A stretch of 64,000 nucleotides of DNA from an uncultured Sphingomonadaceae bacterium (GCA_947494305.1 CANLUL010000001.1:1240001-1304000); one strand, 5' to 3'; positions 47,607-60,709 are shown, counted from the first letter of the stretch. The notes: generated by a model not told the origin, from the letters alone. A program made the numbers and translations.

Positions 47607-48268
47607 TTGCCGGCGGTGACCATCAGAACTTCTCTTCGCAATATTGTGATGTTGTTGTAGCCGCAAGCCAACACCCCTTTACTTTCAAGGTTTTTCAACG
47701 CTTTTCCGATTGAAACACGCGACACACCAACCAAATCAGCCAAGTCTTGTTGTGAAATTTGTACCACGAATTCAGGAGCATCGCCGTGGCAAAGCCGCAC
47801 CAAGGCACTGGCCAGTTTTTGTGTGGTAGGAAGATTGCGGCTTGCTTCGACTAAGTCGAATACTTCCTGCACGGTCAACGCCATGGTTTTTAGCAGCAGC
47901 CGAACTGCCGTTGGTTCCGACTGGATCAGATTTTGAAACTCTGCCTCTCCAATTCTGACTAACACGGCGTCAGTTCCGGCAATTGCATCAACGGTACGTG
48001 AAAATTCACCAATAAAAGCCAGCTCACCAAAGGTCTCACCAGCTCCCAAAACGGCAAACAAGGTCAAACGACCATCTTCCGAAAATCGACCCACCTGGAC
48101 CGTTCCACTCTCGATATACCAGAACTCTCGCGCGTGATCGCCGCGTTGCTGAACCAGCTGGCCTTTGTCAAAGTTCATCGTCCGACCGCGCTGCAACACC
48201 TGATCACGGACTGTATCCGGCAAGCCTTGCAGAAACCCTGTTGCCCCGAGCGGCGACGGCGCTTTCAA
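47603..48268 (-). CDS. Crp/Fnr family transcriptional regulator
   Basis: A 221-residue regulator with an N-terminal cyclic-nucleotide-binding-type beta roll (FDKGQLVQQRGD...FWYIESGTVQVGRFSEDGRLTLFAVLGAGETFGELAFIG, about residues 33-95), a dimer helix, and a C-terminal winged helix-turn-helix (ISQQDLADLVGVSRVSIGKALKNLESKG, near residue 175). The Arg-Ser-Ala motif of cAMP-binding Crp is not present (it reads GELAFIGEFSRTVDAIAG), so the effector is unknown. There is no Cys cluster for an FNR-type sensor. Confidence 0.93.
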   Translation of the reverse strand: MKAPSPLGATGFLQGLPDTVRDQVLQRGRTMNFDKGQLVQQRGDHAREFWYIESGTVQVGRFSEDGRLTLFAVLGAGETFGELAFIGEFSRTVDAIAGTDAVLVRIGEAEFQNLIQSEPTAVRLLLKTMALTVQEVFDLVEASRNLPTTQKLASALVRLCHGDAPEFVVQISQQDLADLVGVSRVSIGKALKNLESKGVLACGYNNITILRREVLMVTAGN

Positions 48269-48359
48269 AAGAAAATACTCAAATGATAAGTAGTTTGCAT
48301 TTCAATTCTTCTAAATGCTCTAACAGTGTTTCACAAGACAAAGCTTCGGGAGAGAGATT

Positions 48360-49214
48360 GTGCGGCCAGAATTGATTGCGATTGTCAGTATTTTCTTTGT
48401 TTTCGGTATGTTGGAGTTTCTGCGCACGCAGCTTTTCAATAAGCCAGAACAAACCCGCGATGATGCGTGGGTGGAAATTATTGGATCGTTTGTTTTGCTG
48501 GTTATAACCCAGCCAACCATCATTCTGTCTGCCCAATTTCTAATGGGCAACGCAGCCCCTCAGTGGGAAGGTGCGCTCGCGAGTATACCGTTAATCGCCG
48601 CTATTGGTCTGTTCTTGGTTTTCGATGACATGATGCAATATTGGTGGCACCGGTTGTCACACAGTGTTCCGTTTCTCTACAATCTGCATCGTTCGCACCA
48701 CAATGCACAATATATGAGCATTCGCCTCGTCTACCGGAATAACATGTTTTATTACCTCACCATGCCCAGCATCTGGTTCTCTGGCGTACTAATCTATCTT
48801 GGCCTCGGATGGGTTTATGTCGGCTACATCATCGTAAAAATGGCTGTGATCATTGGTGCGCATAGCGATGTTGCATGGGACAAAAAACTATATGATATCA
48901 AATGGCTATCGCCCGTCATGTGGGTGGTGGAACGCACCATTTCTACACCCTCCACTCATCATGCACACCATGGGCGGCATAAGGCCGATGGCGTGACCAA
49001 CTATAAAGGGAATTTCGGGAACCTGCTTTTCTTCTGGGATGTCCTGTTTGGCACCGCAAAGATCACCCGTCGCTATCCCGAAAGCTATGGCGTCGAAAAT
49101 CTGGCGCCGGCAACTTTGGGGCAACAGCTGGCATGGCCGATTTTCCCAGAGAATAAAGAAGGCGGCTATGGCGTGAAGGAATTGGCGGCGAAAGAAGCAG
49201 CGGCCAAGGCTTGA
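48360..49214 (+). CDS. Sterol desaturase / fatty acid hydroxylase superfamily protein
   Basis: A 284-residue integral membrane diiron enzyme. The eight-His pattern is visible: WWHRLSHSV, NLHRSHHNAQYMS, GAHSDVAWD and the late STHHAHHGR cluster. Four or more membrane helices surround these motifs. The start codon is GTG at 48360 with GGGAGA 5-10 nt upstream; it is preferred because the first helix then starts directly. Substrate unknown; sterol, carotenoid or fatty-acyl hydroxylation are all within the family. Confidence 0.92.
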   Translation: MRPELIAIVSIFFVFGMLEFLRTQLFNKPEQTRDDAWVEIIGSFVLLVITQPTIILSAQFLMGNAAPQWEGALASIPLIAAIGLFLVFDDMMQYWWHRLSHSVPFLYNLHRSHHNAQYMSIRLVYRNNMFYYLTMPSIWFSGVLIYLGLGWVYVGYIIVKMAVIIGAHSDVAWDKKLYDIKWLSPVMWVVERTISTPSTHHAHHGRHKADGVTNYKGNFGNLLFFWDVLFGTAKITRRYPESYGVENLAPATLGQQLAWPIFPENKEGGYGVKELAAKEAAAKA

Positions 49215-49220
49215 CTGAGT

Positions 49221-49249
49221 TTGGAGAGAGAAGTCATTGCTTTCTCCAA
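49221..49249. other. Imperfect stem-loop downstream of the sterol desaturase gene
   Basis: TTGGAGA (49221-49227) pairs with TCTCCAA (49243-49249) across a 15-nt interval that can extend the stem. No T-run follows on either strand, so it is not a clear terminator. It lies 7 nt after the desaturase stop. Confidence 0.4.
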
Positions 49250-49347
49250 AAAATATGCCGACGCCGTTCACAGGGTCTGAGAGATACGCAGATGCACATT
49301 CATGCTCAGAACTTGTCTCCTGCAGGTTTTGTTCTTAGTATCGCGTG

Positions 49348-50307
49348 ATGACCATAATCAAATTTTCGCGAACAATTGGAGCAGCGGTTCTCTCTCTCGT
49401 TTTGATAGCACCGTCTTTTTCCTTTCCGGCCCTGGCCACAAAGGACGATAGCCAAAATACTGACCCAATTGTCGTTACTGGACAAAAAACAATATCCGAA
49501 GTCATTCGCCAGGTTATCAGGAATCAGTTCAATATTTCAAACGGTAGCAACCAAACCGGTCAATATGCTCGCTTTGCTTCACCGATCTGCCCTTCCGTCG
49601 GCGGTTTGCCAAAGGAGCAAGCTTCACTGGTTGAAGACCGTATTCGAGATATTGCCGAAATCGCAGAACTACGAGTGGCAACAAACAAGTGCAAAGCAAA
49701 TCTGTTTGTAGTTGCAGTTGAGAACGGTGCGGAAGAAATTAATAGGCTCCGCAACAAACGAGGGCGACTCTTCGCGTCTTTAACGCATAGCCAGCGCGAG
49801 AAAATGATAAAAAGCGGAGGACCAGTTTACAGCTGGAAATCAACGCAACGTATGGCCAGTGACTCCGCACATCCCGCCAGAGCCGGTAATTATACTATTT
49901 TGGCCGGTCCAATGGGTGATATCAAGGTCAAGGGTCAACGTACTCATGTGAAATCTAAATTTTTACAAACTGAATTTGCGGGTATTTCCTACTCCTACCT
50001 GTTTATTGAAAATCGAGTTTTGTCGAAAGTATCAGTTAATCAACTAGCCGACTATGCTGCTGTAGTCTCACTGATCGATATTGATGTGAACTTTAAGACC
50101 ACTCCCCCTCCAACCAACTCGATATTATCGCTCTTCTCCAATGATCAATCCAATCCATCGACACCACAATCGATTGGCGAAGGCGATCTATTGATGCTTC
50201 GTGGTCTTTATAAGGTACCAGCGAATGTGAAGGCACCGTTACAAAGGTCCGCCATGCTGCACACAATTAAGAATGCCTTGGAATCGGATGAGAAGCAGGG
50301 AAAATAA
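49348..50307 (+). CDS. Exported protein of unknown function
   Basis: A 319-residue protein with a signal peptide (MTIIKFSRTIGAAVLSLVLIA..., cleavage near PALA, residue 31). A motif DPIVVTGQKTISEVIRQVI follows, of the type seen at the mature start of many sphingomonad outer-membrane or exported proteins. The central region pairs Cys in SPICPSVGGLPKEQ with Cys in VATNKCKANLFVVAVE. No family is recognised. The ATG at 49348 directly follows an in-frame GTG at 49345. It stands alone between convergent ligA and the desaturase gene. Confidence 0.8.
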   Translation: MTIIKFSRTIGAAVLSLVLIAPSFSFPALATKDDSQNTDPIVVTGQKTISEVIRQVIRNQFNISNGSNQTGQYARFASPICPSVGGLPKEQASLVEDRIRDIAEIAELRVATNKCKANLFVVAVENGAEEINRLRNKRGRLFASLTHSQREKMIKSGGPVYSWKSTQRMASDSAHPARAGNYTILAGPMGDIKVKGQRTHVKSKFLQTEFAGISYSYLFIENRVLSKVSVNQLADYAAVVSLIDIDVNFKTTPPPTNSILSLFSNDQSNPSTPQSIGEGDLLMLRGLYKVPANVKAPLQRSAMLHTIKNALESDEKQGK

Positions 50308-50347
50308 TATCCTCTAAGTTACCTGAATAACCGCGAACAGCGATTGG

Positions 50348-52886
<2,539 letters not shown>

Positions 52887-52887
<1 letters not shown>

Positions 52888-54551
52888 TAGACCCCCTCCA
52901 GCAATCTATCCGCCTGCGCCCTCGCCTCATCAGTAACATCGGCACCCGACAGCATTCGCGCAATTTCCTGACGCCGTCCGTCATCATCCAAGGCATTTAC
53001 ATCTGTGCGAGAGACAGTGCCATCAGATGATTTATTGATCAGCAAATGCGCATCACCTTTGGATGCTACCTGCGGGCTGTGGGTGACCACTAACATTTGC
53101 GCGCTGTCTGACAGACGTGATAGCCGGTCACCAATGGCCGAAGCCACCGCCCCACCGACACCGCGATCGACTTCGTCAAAGATAATGGTCTTGGCACCGC
53201 CTTCTTCCGCCAGCGCCACTTTCAGAGCAAGAATGAAACGCGACAATTCTCCGCCAGATGCAATCTTTCCCAGCGGCGCCAGTGGCGCGCCCGGATTGGT
53301 TGAAATCAAAAATTCTATCCGGTCCATCCCGTTGGCTGACCAACGTTCCTCGGGCAGCTCTTCCAACAAGGTTTCAAATCGCGCCGAATCCAACTTGAGT
53401 GGCACCAACTCCCCGGCAACCGCCTTATCCAGCGCTTTTGCAGCCTTTAACCGTTTTGTTCGCAAAGCCATCGCCGTTTCCGTGTATGACTGCTTGACTG
53501 AAGCCAATGAAGCTTCCAACTCTTCCAGAGATTTGCCGCCATCACTGATCGCCGCCAGCTTTGATTGTAGCTCCGCCAACAATTCTGAAAGCCTGTCGGG
53601 CTCCACTCGGTGCTTGCGAGCCAACCCGCGCAAATCAAATAAACGGGTTTCCATATCATCGAGCCGCTGCGGATCAAAAGTCAGCGCATTGGCCGCATCG
53701 TTGAGTTTTTCCTCCGCATCGCTCGCTTCAATCACAGCACGGTCTAGCGCATCCAACGCCTCTTTAAGCAACGGGTGATCTTCCTGTATCCGGTCCAGTC
53801 GCCGAGCTGCTGCTCGCAAAGACGCAAGGCCGCCCTCCGACCCATCAAAGGCAGATCGGATCGATTCCAGATCACCAGTGAGCTTCTCACCCTTCATCAT
53901 GGTGGCGCGTTCCAAGGCCAGTTCTTGTTCTTCGCCGGGCTGCGGTGCGAATTTGCTCAGTTCTTCGACACTATGCTCCAGATAATCACGATCTGCCTCC
54001 GCCGATTCCTGATCAGCTTTGGCCTGCGCTAGTGCATCCTTGGCCGCTTGCCACATATTATATGTCTTGGATATTTTCGTTCCATCGACACCTGCAAATA
54101 TGTCCAAAAGCGTGCGGTGCCCTTTTGGATTGATCAGTCCGCGATCATCATGTTGTCCATGAATTTCTATCAACTGCCCACCAATGGATCGCAACAGAGC
54201 GGCCGAACAAGGCTGATCATTGACAAAGGCTTTGCTGCCGCCGTCTGCTTTTAATGATCTCCTTATTATCAGCGGCTCACCTGGTTCCAATTCAATGTCA
54301 TTTTCGTCCAGGGTTCCTGATAGTTTCGATTTCAAATCTGGCGTATCAAAACTCGCCGTTACTTGCGCCTTGTCCGCGCCTTTGCGGACCAAGCCGCTGT
54401 CAGCGCGGTTACCCAATACCAGTCCAAGAGAATCGAGCAGGATCGATTTGCCTGCCCCCGTTTCACCGGTCAACACAGACAGTCCTGATCCAAATTCCAG
54501 ATCAAGCGCTTCGATAAGCACGATATTGCGAATGGAAAGGGACTGTAACAC
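52887..54551 (-). CDS. recN: DNA repair protein RecN
   Basis: SMC-like ATPase for double-strand-break repair. The 554 residues show Walker A VLTGETGAGKSILLDSLGLV (near residue 30), a long coiled-coil centre (about 160-360), the signature KIASGGELSRFILALK, Walker B TIIFDEVDRGVGGAVA and MLVVTHSPQVAS. The start codon is GTG at 54551 and the N-terminus MLQSLSIRNIVLIEALDLEF is family-typical. Confidence 0.96.
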
Positions 54552-54603
54552 AGTCCCTTCTTAGTTGCTGTTGCAGCGACCTGCAATCATTTGCGCAATG
54601 GAA

Positions 54604-55392
54604 TTAAGCGCCCGATGCACCATGTTTTTCAACCAGCTCGTAAGCCCGTTCATACCATTTCGAACCGGGATAGTTTGCACCTAGAACGGCTGCGGTTTTT
54701 TTGGCTTCTGACGGGATTCCAAGCGAAAGATACGATTCAGTCAACCGCATCAAGGCTTCTGCCGCATGGGTGGTTGTTTGATATTTCTCAATCACAGTCT
54801 TGAAACGGATGGTCGCCGCCAGCCATTTTCCGCGCCGTTGGTAAAAACGGCCAATTTCCATCTCCTTACCGGCAAGGTGGTCGTTGACCAGATCCATCTT
54901 TAGCTTTGCATCTGACGCATAACGTGAATTTGGGTACCGCCGTGAAACTTCGCCCAATGTCGTTAGCGCCTGTTCGGTAATTTTCTGATCCCGGGTCACA
55001 TCACTAATCTGCTCATAATAGCTGAGCGCGATCAAATAATAGGCGTAAGGCGCATCTTTGTTACCAGGATGGATCGACAGAAAACGACGAGAGGATTCGA
55101 TTGCCTTGTTGTAGTCACTGGCAAGATAATAGCTGAATGCACTCATCTGTTGCGCGCGTCTTGCCCAAGGCGAATAAGGGTGCTGCCGCTCCACTTCATC
55201 AAACAGAGCAGCAGCAATTGCATACTGACCAACATCTAGGCGCCTTTTGGCTGCATTATAGAGCGTGTTAACGTCCCGTGCGACATATCGGGTGTCCGCA
55301 CCAGAAGCTCCGCCACCGCCAAGTGCTGCACATGCTGAAAGAACACTTATCGAAAGACCTAGAAAGGTCGCTTTGATCATCAGATTTTTCAT
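54604..55392 (-). CDS. bamD: Outer membrane protein assembly factor BamD
   Basis: BamD is the essential lipoprotein of the BAM complex that inserts beta-barrel proteins into the outer membrane. The 262-residue protein has a lipoprotein signal with lipobox LSAC (Cys near residue 21), then five TPR-like helical repeats, including LYNAAKRRLDVGQYAIAAALFDEVERQHPYSPWARRAQ and FLSIHPGNKDAPYAYYLIALSYYEQI. AGAGGA lies upstream of the ATG. It would serve the autotransporter and the putative barrel protein of this window. Confidence 0.95.
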   Translation of the reverse strand: MKNLMIKATFLGLSISVLSACAALGGGGASGADTRYVARDVNTLYNAAKRRLDVGQYAIAAALFDEVERQHPYSPWARRAQQMSAFSYYLASDYNKAIESSRRFLSIHPGNKDAPYAYYLIALSYYEQISDVTRDQKITEQALTTLGEVSRRYPNSRYASDAKLKMDLVNDHLAGKEMEIGRFYQRRGKWLAATIRFKTVIEKYQTTTHAAEALMRLTESYLSLGIPSEAKKTAAVLGANYPGSKWYERAYELVEKHGASGA

Positions 55393-55483
55393 ATTGATGT
55401 CCTCTTAGACATATGATGCGTTTGAGCCAAGAATAATCAGATATTTGCAAGCTGATAGCTTTACCGGAGCTTAATCCGTTCAT

Positions 55484-56200
55484 TCAATGCTCTGGATTGA
55501 GCAGAAAAACGACATATCCTCTGAAATTTGGATTTTGTTTGAGTGTATCCGGGTCACGCCATTTTCCATTTTGCACCAACCCAATACGAAATGGCATTGG
55601 CAGATCATCCAAATTGCGTAACCATTTCTCATATCCCTCTATAGTTTTCCGGCCCTGATAGGTTTGAAAGACAGTCTCATCGACCGTCCCTGCCAAATCA
55701 CTCAGCTGCGAAGGATCGCCATTGGCGCTCCAATCGAGAAGGCCGGTAATGCTCAATTGATGTTTGACAGGCAACCGCTCACGAAAACTTCGCAAGAAAG
55801 TAGCATATCCATCCAATCCGCGGGTATTGGCATCAAAATCAATTTGAACCCCAGTCAGGCCGTTACTGGCAAAATTCCATTTACTGACCAAATCTAACAA
55901 CACTTCATATTGTCTTTCACTGAGATCAAGCGTTTCCAATCGGATAACGAGCCAGATATCGGCCCGCTCTACCGTGGGTGGAGAAGGTCGCAATATTTCT
56001 AGTCCTTGCCGATCAGATGATCTGATTTCTGCGCCCAGAATATAGATAGTTTCAGCATCTTTTAGAATGGACTGTGGCTTGACGCCCGCCCAAAGCCAAA
56101 ATGCATCATACTGATTAGCCTCCACTCGTTCTTCGCCAGTTTCCTGACCACCACAGGCAGCAAGCAACAGGCAAAGAAACAGCGTCAGGCAACGAAACAC
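55484..56200 (-). CDS. DUF3142 domain lipoprotein
   Basis: A 238-residue protein with a short lipoprotein signal (LFLCLLLAAC, lipobox Cys near residue 16) and a DUF3142-type body (DADTRGLDGY-like segment as VQIDFDANTRGLDGYATFLRSFRERL, a TIM-barrel glycosidase-like strand). Start GTG at 56200, 4 nt after the stop of the upstream helical-repeat gene, so the two are coupled. Function unknown; the fold suggests polysaccharide binding or cleavage. Confidence 0.83.
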   Translation of the reverse strand: MFRCLTLFLCLLLAACGGQETGEERVEANQYDAFWLWAGVKPQSILKDAETIYILGAEIRSSDRQGLEILRPSPPTVERADIWLVIRLETLDLSERQYEVLLDLVSKWNFASNGLTGVQIDFDANTRGLDGYATFLRSFRERLPVKHQLSITGLLDWSANGDPSQLSDLAGTVDETVFQTYQGRKTIEGYEKWLRNLDDLPMPFRIGLVQNGKWRDPDTLKQNPNFRGYVVFLLNPEH

Positions 56201-56204
56201 AGAA

Positions 56205-58313
56205 TCACCAGTAATATTTTAGTTCCTTGGCCCAGCGGGTGTTGGCGTGATTACGTTTCAGATCGCGGAACCAGTTCGCCCGCTGACTAACGGGTACTTC
56301 TGTCCCGCCGCAACTGTTTCTTCCGCTCGATCCATAACACCAGATTGCACGGTAAAGTGCATAGGCTCGGACACTGCTTGGTGTACTTCGATCCGATATC
56401 AACTGCTTGTATGTTTCTAGCCGCGAATAGGGTTTGCCAGGAAATTGAGACTTAGTGCCTCCGAGCTGATCCTTGGGAGATGACTTATCAAGCCAGTACT
56501 CGTCAAATCCGGCTAGTCGCAAATAGTCAGCAAGACATATCCTGGCACCCGGATTTTTCGCATTCTTGTTCAGCGCGGCCGCGGTCTGCATCAATTGCGG
56601 GCAGTCATAATCTCCATATTCGATTTTGCGCGCAAACATCCCGACAGGAATTTTGGGTGCGGCCTCTTCGTAGCCATAGTCATAGTCATATTGGAAACCG
56701 TAATAAGGTCCATATTGCTCAGCATTGGTGGGCACCAGTTTCGCGGCATTTAGAAAATCCGCATAACGACCCCGGGTCAGGTTTTTGTAGAGCAATGTGT
56801 ACAACGCAATTTCGCGTTCATGGGATGATGCTGAACCACTGTTAGCTTGTTGTTTGAGCAAGTCTGGCCCCGCGTTCCGCAGCAATATTATGTCCCGCAT
56901 AGTTTGATCGGTAATTGGAGACCCGTTGGCAAAAACCGTGCTGAGATCCTTTCCGCGTTCAATGTTCATAGTGAGCGCAAGTTCAACAGTATCACGTTGT
57001 CCAAAGCCGTTCGCGCCCTGTATCAACTGTTGCCAGAAACCACGCGCATTTTTGTCGCCAACCGCCTCCAATGCCATCCCGCGCAAAACCTGACGACTAA
57101 ATTGTAGATAGCCATAGCTTTCTCGGCGTGCATCGTCGGCGATGATTTGGATCACTTTGGCTGGGTCTTTCGTAACATGAAAGGCATGCACAGCTTGCAG
57201 ATATTCAAACAAGGCTGGTTGATCGGCAAACCTGCTTTTCGCCGCCACCAAATCATTCATCGTCAATTGTGGCAGTTCGCCATCTACAAAATAGTCATAT
57301 CCCTCAGTGCGCATCCGATAGAGTAGAACCATGGCTGCCAGCATGGGATCATTTGCATTGTTTTCACGCACCAAAACTGGGAGCAATTTGTCGTCGATTT
57401 CCGCTATCAATTCGAGTTTTGGAATACCATTGTTAGATGCGTTTCCAATGGCATTGGCATATTCAGCAGATAGTTTCGCACCGTCTCCCGCCAACCAGAA
57501 AACGCGCCGTTTCAATCCGCGCGCGGAATTGGCAAAAGGGCCATCGGGATATTGTTTTAGATAAAGGTTAAACCCCCGTTCCGCATTGGCAATCGCGCCC
57601 TGATCCGACTTTTTGGGGTCGAACCAACCATAGTTTCCAAAGGCGTCTTTCTGAGATCGATTTAGTTCCGACCGCGCGATCATGTACAGCGCAGCCTCGC
57701 GAAGCCATGCACTTTTGGGTTTGGATTTCACTATGCTACTAAAACCGATCGTGGCTTCATCAAAGTCGCCGCGATAAAAGGCTAGCGCGCTTACAAGATA
57801 GCTTTTGAATGCCTTGCCAGCCTTGGACCCAACCGCTGGCACTTTTGCCAAATCACCAAGACCATCATTTTTATCTTCACAGTCTGGCGCGACAGACCGC
57901 CGTGCCTCAATCAGCGCTTCACGCTCTATTTTTGGTAAGCGTTTTGCCTGATTCAAGGCTCGAACAAACGCATCGGCCCCACTTTTGTTGGTCTGGCATC
58001 GCGATGGATAGTCGAAACCATCGTCCGTGGTTTTAGGATTGGGGTAAAGCAGCTTTCCTAGTTTACTCCAGCCGAATAAAGCGGTGCCTTGATCATTCTG
58101 GATCGAAGTTGGTCGTTGATCTTGCATCAACAACATCAAATTGGTTCGCGTGTCATTTCCGGGTTGCAAGAATGCCATATTGTTGCACGGCGTCCGTTTG
58201 CTGTGATTTAACTTCCAGTTTAGCGAACAACCGCCATCTGAACTGGCTTGTACTGGTGCAGTGTAACTCCATCCTGCAAAAGCCAATATCGCCATGATAA
58301 CTGTAAACCGCAT
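56205..58313 (-). CDS. Large exported helical-repeat (TPR-like) protein
   Basis: A 702-residue exported protein. The start at 58313 (MRFTVIMAILAFAGWSYTAPVQA) gives a normal signal peptide with AGAGG upstream. The mature part contains Cys pairs near the start (GGCSLNWK, RTPCNN) and many TPR/YfiO-like helical hairpins (FNLYLKQYPDGPFANSARGLKRRVFWLAGD, SAWLREAALYMIARSELNRSQ). It ends ...LKYYW. No enzyme motif is seen. It pairs with the DUF3142 lipoprotein gene; I recall this pair in other proteobacteria but know no function. Confidence 0.82.
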   Translation of the reverse strand: MRFTVIMAILAFAGWSYTAPVQASSDGGCSLNWKLNHSKRTPCNNMAFLQPGNDTRTNLMLLMQDQRPTSIQNDQGTALFGWSKLGKLLYPNPKTTDDGFDYPSRCQTNKSGADAFVRALNQAKRLPKIEREALIEARRSVAPDCEDKNDGLGDLAKVPAVGSKAGKAFKSYLVSALAFYRGDFDEATIGFSSIVKSKPKSAWLREAALYMIARSELNRSQKDAFGNYGWFDPKKSDQGAIANAERGFNLYLKQYPDGPFANSARGLKRRVFWLAGDGAKLSAEYANAIGNASNNGIPKLELIAEIDDKLLPVLVRENNANDPMLAAMVLLYRMRTEGYDYFVDGELPQLTMNDLVAAKSRFADQPALFEYLQAVHAFHVTKDPAKVIQIIADDARRESYGYLQFSRQVLRGMALEAVGDKNARGFWQQLIQGANGFGQRDTVELALTMNIERGKDLSTVFANGSPITDQTMRDIILLRNAGPDLLKQQANSGSASSHEREIALYTLLYKNLTRGRYADFLNAAKLVPTNAEQYGPYYGFQYDYDYGYEEAAPKIPVGMFARKIEYGDYDCPQLMQTAAALNKNAKNPGARICLADYLRLAGFDEYWLDKSSPKDQLGGTKSQFPGKPYSRLETYKQLISDRSTPSSVRAYALYRAIWCYGSSGRNSCGGTEVPVSQRANWFRDLKRNHANTRWAKELKYYW

Positions 58314-58383
58314 CACCCAACCTCTCAACAATCAGCCGACCCGATTCACAATCTAGACTGAAATGCAAAACTCTCCAAGCAAA

Positions 58384-58418
58384 CAAAAAGGGCCCGGATC
58401 GCTCCGAGCCCTTTTTTG
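58384..58418 (-). terminator. Rho-independent terminator of pnp
   Basis: Hairpin AAAAGGGCTCGGA-GCGA-TCCGGGCCCTTTTTT on the minus strand, 20-50 nt downstream of the pnp stop. The stem has one mismatch-type bulge, and T-runs are present on both strands, so it could act in both directions. Confidence 0.85.
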
Positions 58419-58435
58419 TATCTGTTCCAGAAGAT

Positions 58436-60709
58436 CTAGTCTTCGGTGATCGAACTTGGCAATGGAATATCTGCTCCGCCACCTTCGTTCTTAGGACCGT
58501 CATTGTTACGACCGCGACCACGTCCGCCGCCGCCATCACGGCCACGACCACGTCCACCACCATCACGGCGTGGGCCGCGTGGTTTGTTTTCGCGAGGCGG
58601 TCTTGTGTCTTCCAGCTCTTCACCGGTTTCCTGATCAACGACCCGCATCGACAGACGGACTTTGCCGCGCTGATCGATTTCGAGAACCTTGACCTTGACT
58701 TCCTGACCTTCGGACAGTTCGTCAGCGACCTTCTCGACACGTTCATTCTTGATTTCAGAGACGTGGACGAGACCGTCTTTGCCGCCCATGAAGTTCACAA
58801 ATGCACCAAAGTCGACCAGGTTTACGACTTTACCATCATAGATTTTGCCGACTTCCGCTTCTTCTACAATGCCTTCAATCCATTTGATTGCCGCATCGAT
58901 CTGAGATTTATCAGAAGAAGAAACCTTGATCAGACCTTCGTCGTCAATGTCCACTTTCGCGCCGGTTTCGGCAACGATTTCGCGGATCACTTTACCGCCG
59001 GTACCGATAATGTCGCGGATCTTCTCTTTGTTGATCTGCATCGTTTCGATACGCGGTGCGTGCTCGGACATTTCGGTACGAGTGCTGCTCAAAGCCTTGG
59101 ACATTTCGCCGAGGATATGCGCACGGCCGCCGCTGGCTTGTTCCAAAGCGGATTTCATGATTTCCTGCGTAATGCCGGCTACCTTGATATCCATCTGCAA
59201 GGAGGTGATGCCGCGCTCGGAACCAGCAACCTTAAAGTCCATATCGCCGAGATGATCTTCATCGCCAAGAATATCGGAAAGAACCGCAAATTCTTCGCCT
59301 TCGAGGATCAAGCCCATGGCAATACCGGAAACCGGAGCAGCCAGCGGTACACCGGCATCCATCATCGCCAAAGAGCCACCGCACACGGTTGCCATTGAAG
59401 ATGAACCGTTGGACTCGGTAATGTCAGAAAGAACACGGATCGTGTAAGGAAAATCCTCAACCGTCGGCAATACCGGACGAAGCGCGCGGAAAGCGAGCTT
59501 ACCGTGACCGGTTTCGCGGCGGCTGGTGAAACCAAAACGACCAACTTCACCAACCGAATAGGGCGGGAAGTTATAGTGCAGCATGAAATTGCTGTAGCTC
59601 AATCCGTCCAGACCATCGATCATCTGCTCGGCATCTTTTGTTCCGAGGGTAGTCGTCACAATCGCCTGTGTTTCACCGCGGGTGAAAAGCGACGAACCGT
59701 GGGTCCGTGGCAGCAAGCCAACCATCGCTTCGATCGGGCGAACCTGATCCAGCTTACGTCCATCGATACGTGTGCCGTCTTTAATGATGGCACCGCGAAC
59801 GATTTCAGCTTCCAGTTTTTTGACCGCTTTACCGGCAGTCATCTGGGTTTGGCCGTCTTCTTCAGCATATTTTTCTTTGGCCTTTTCGCGCATTGCGTTC
59901 AGCGCATCAGAGCGTGCGGACTTGTCAGTCAACTTGTAAGCAGCAGCGATATCGTCGCCAACCAGCTTGCGAAGGTCTTCCTTCATGCCGCTAATATCTT
60001 CGGCAGGAGCAAGTTCCCAAGGCTCTTTCGCAGCCTGTTCAGCAAGGTCAATAATGAGCCCAGCAACATCTTTACAAGCGTCATGAGCAAAATCGACAGC
60101 GCCAAGCATGACTTCTTCGGAAAGCTCTTTCGCTTCCGATTCCACCATCATCACTGCGCCTTGCGTACCGGCAACAACCAGGTCGAGTTCGCCTTCAGCG
60201 ACTTCTTCCATGCTAGGGTTGAGTTGATATTCGCCTTCTTTATAGCCAACACGCGCCGCGCCGATTGGGCCCATGAAAGGCACACCGGAGATGGTCAGTG
60301 CAGCAGAAGCCGCAACCATGGCGAGAATGTCAGGCTCGTTAACGCCATCATAGCTCATCACCTGAGCGATGACGTTAATTTCGTTGTAGAAGCCTTCGGG
60401 GAACAGCGGACGGCAAGGACGGTCAATCAAACGACATGTCAGCGTTTCTTTTTCCGTTGCACGGCCTTCGCGCTTGAAGAAACCGCCTGGAATACGACCG
60501 GCGGCTGAGAATTTTTCCTGATAGTGTACGGTGAGCGGGAAGAAATCTTGTCCTTCGCGTACCGATTTAGCGGCGGTTACTGCGCACAGTACAACCGTTT
60601 CGCCGAGGGTCGCGAGTACCGCACCATCAGCCTGACGGGCAATACGGCCCGTTTCCAAAGTGAGGGTTTGTCCGCCCCACTCCATTTCAACTTTCTTTGC
60701 ATCAAACAT
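58436..60709 (-). CDS. pnp: Polyribonucleotide nucleotidyltransferase (PNPase)
   Basis: Phosphorolytic 3'-5' exoribonuclease of the degradosome. The 757 residues show two RNase PH domains ([20 protein letters not shown], and [16 protein letters not shown] with the active-site Asp in [13 protein letters not shown]), a KH domain ([21 protein letters not shown], near residue 565) and an S1 domain ([33 protein letters not shown]). The C-terminal tail is unusually rich in Arg and Gly ([19 protein letters not shown]), which may bind RNA or partners. It is followed by a clear terminator. Confidence 0.97.
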   Translation of the reverse strand: MFDAKKVEMEWGGQTLTLETGRIARQADGAVLATLGETVVLCAVTAAKSVREGQDFFPLTVHYQEKFSAAGRIPGGFFKREGRATEKETLTCRLIDRPCRPLFPEGFYNEINVIAQVMSYDGVNEPDILAMVAASAALTISGVPFMGPIGAARVGYKEGEYQLNPSMEEVAEGELDLVVAGTQGAVMMVESEAKELSEEVMLGAVDFAHDACKDVAGLIIDLAEQAAKEPWELAPAEDISGMKEDLRKLVGDDIAAAYKLTDKSARSDALNAMREKAKEKYAEEDGQTQMTAGKAVKKLEAEIVRGAIIKDGTRIDGRKLDQVRPIEAMVGLLPRTHGSSLFTRGETQAIVTTTLGTKDAEQMIDGLDGLSYSNFMLHYNFPPYSVGEVGRFGFTSRRETGHGKLAFRALRPVLPTVEDFPYTIRVLSDITESNGSSSMATVCGGSLAMMDAGVPLAAPVSGIAMGLILEGEEFAVLSDILGDEDHLGDMDFKVAGSERGITSLQMDIKVAGITQEIMKSALEQASGGRAHILGEMSKALSSTRTEMSEHAPRIETMQINKEKIRDIIGTGGKVIREIVAETGAKVDIDDEGLIKVSSSDKSQIDAAIKWIEGIVEEAEVGKIYDGKVVNLVDFGAFVNFMGGKDGLVHVSEIKNERVEKVADELSEGQEVKVKVLEIDQRGKVRLSMRVVDQETGEELEDTRPPRENKPRGPRRDGGGRGRGRDGGGGRGRGRNNDGPKNEGGGADIPLPSSITED

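Noticed and set aside
58446-58634. Proline-arginine-rich plus-strand frame
   Set aside because: It is the reverse complement of the Gly/Arg-rich tail of PNPase.
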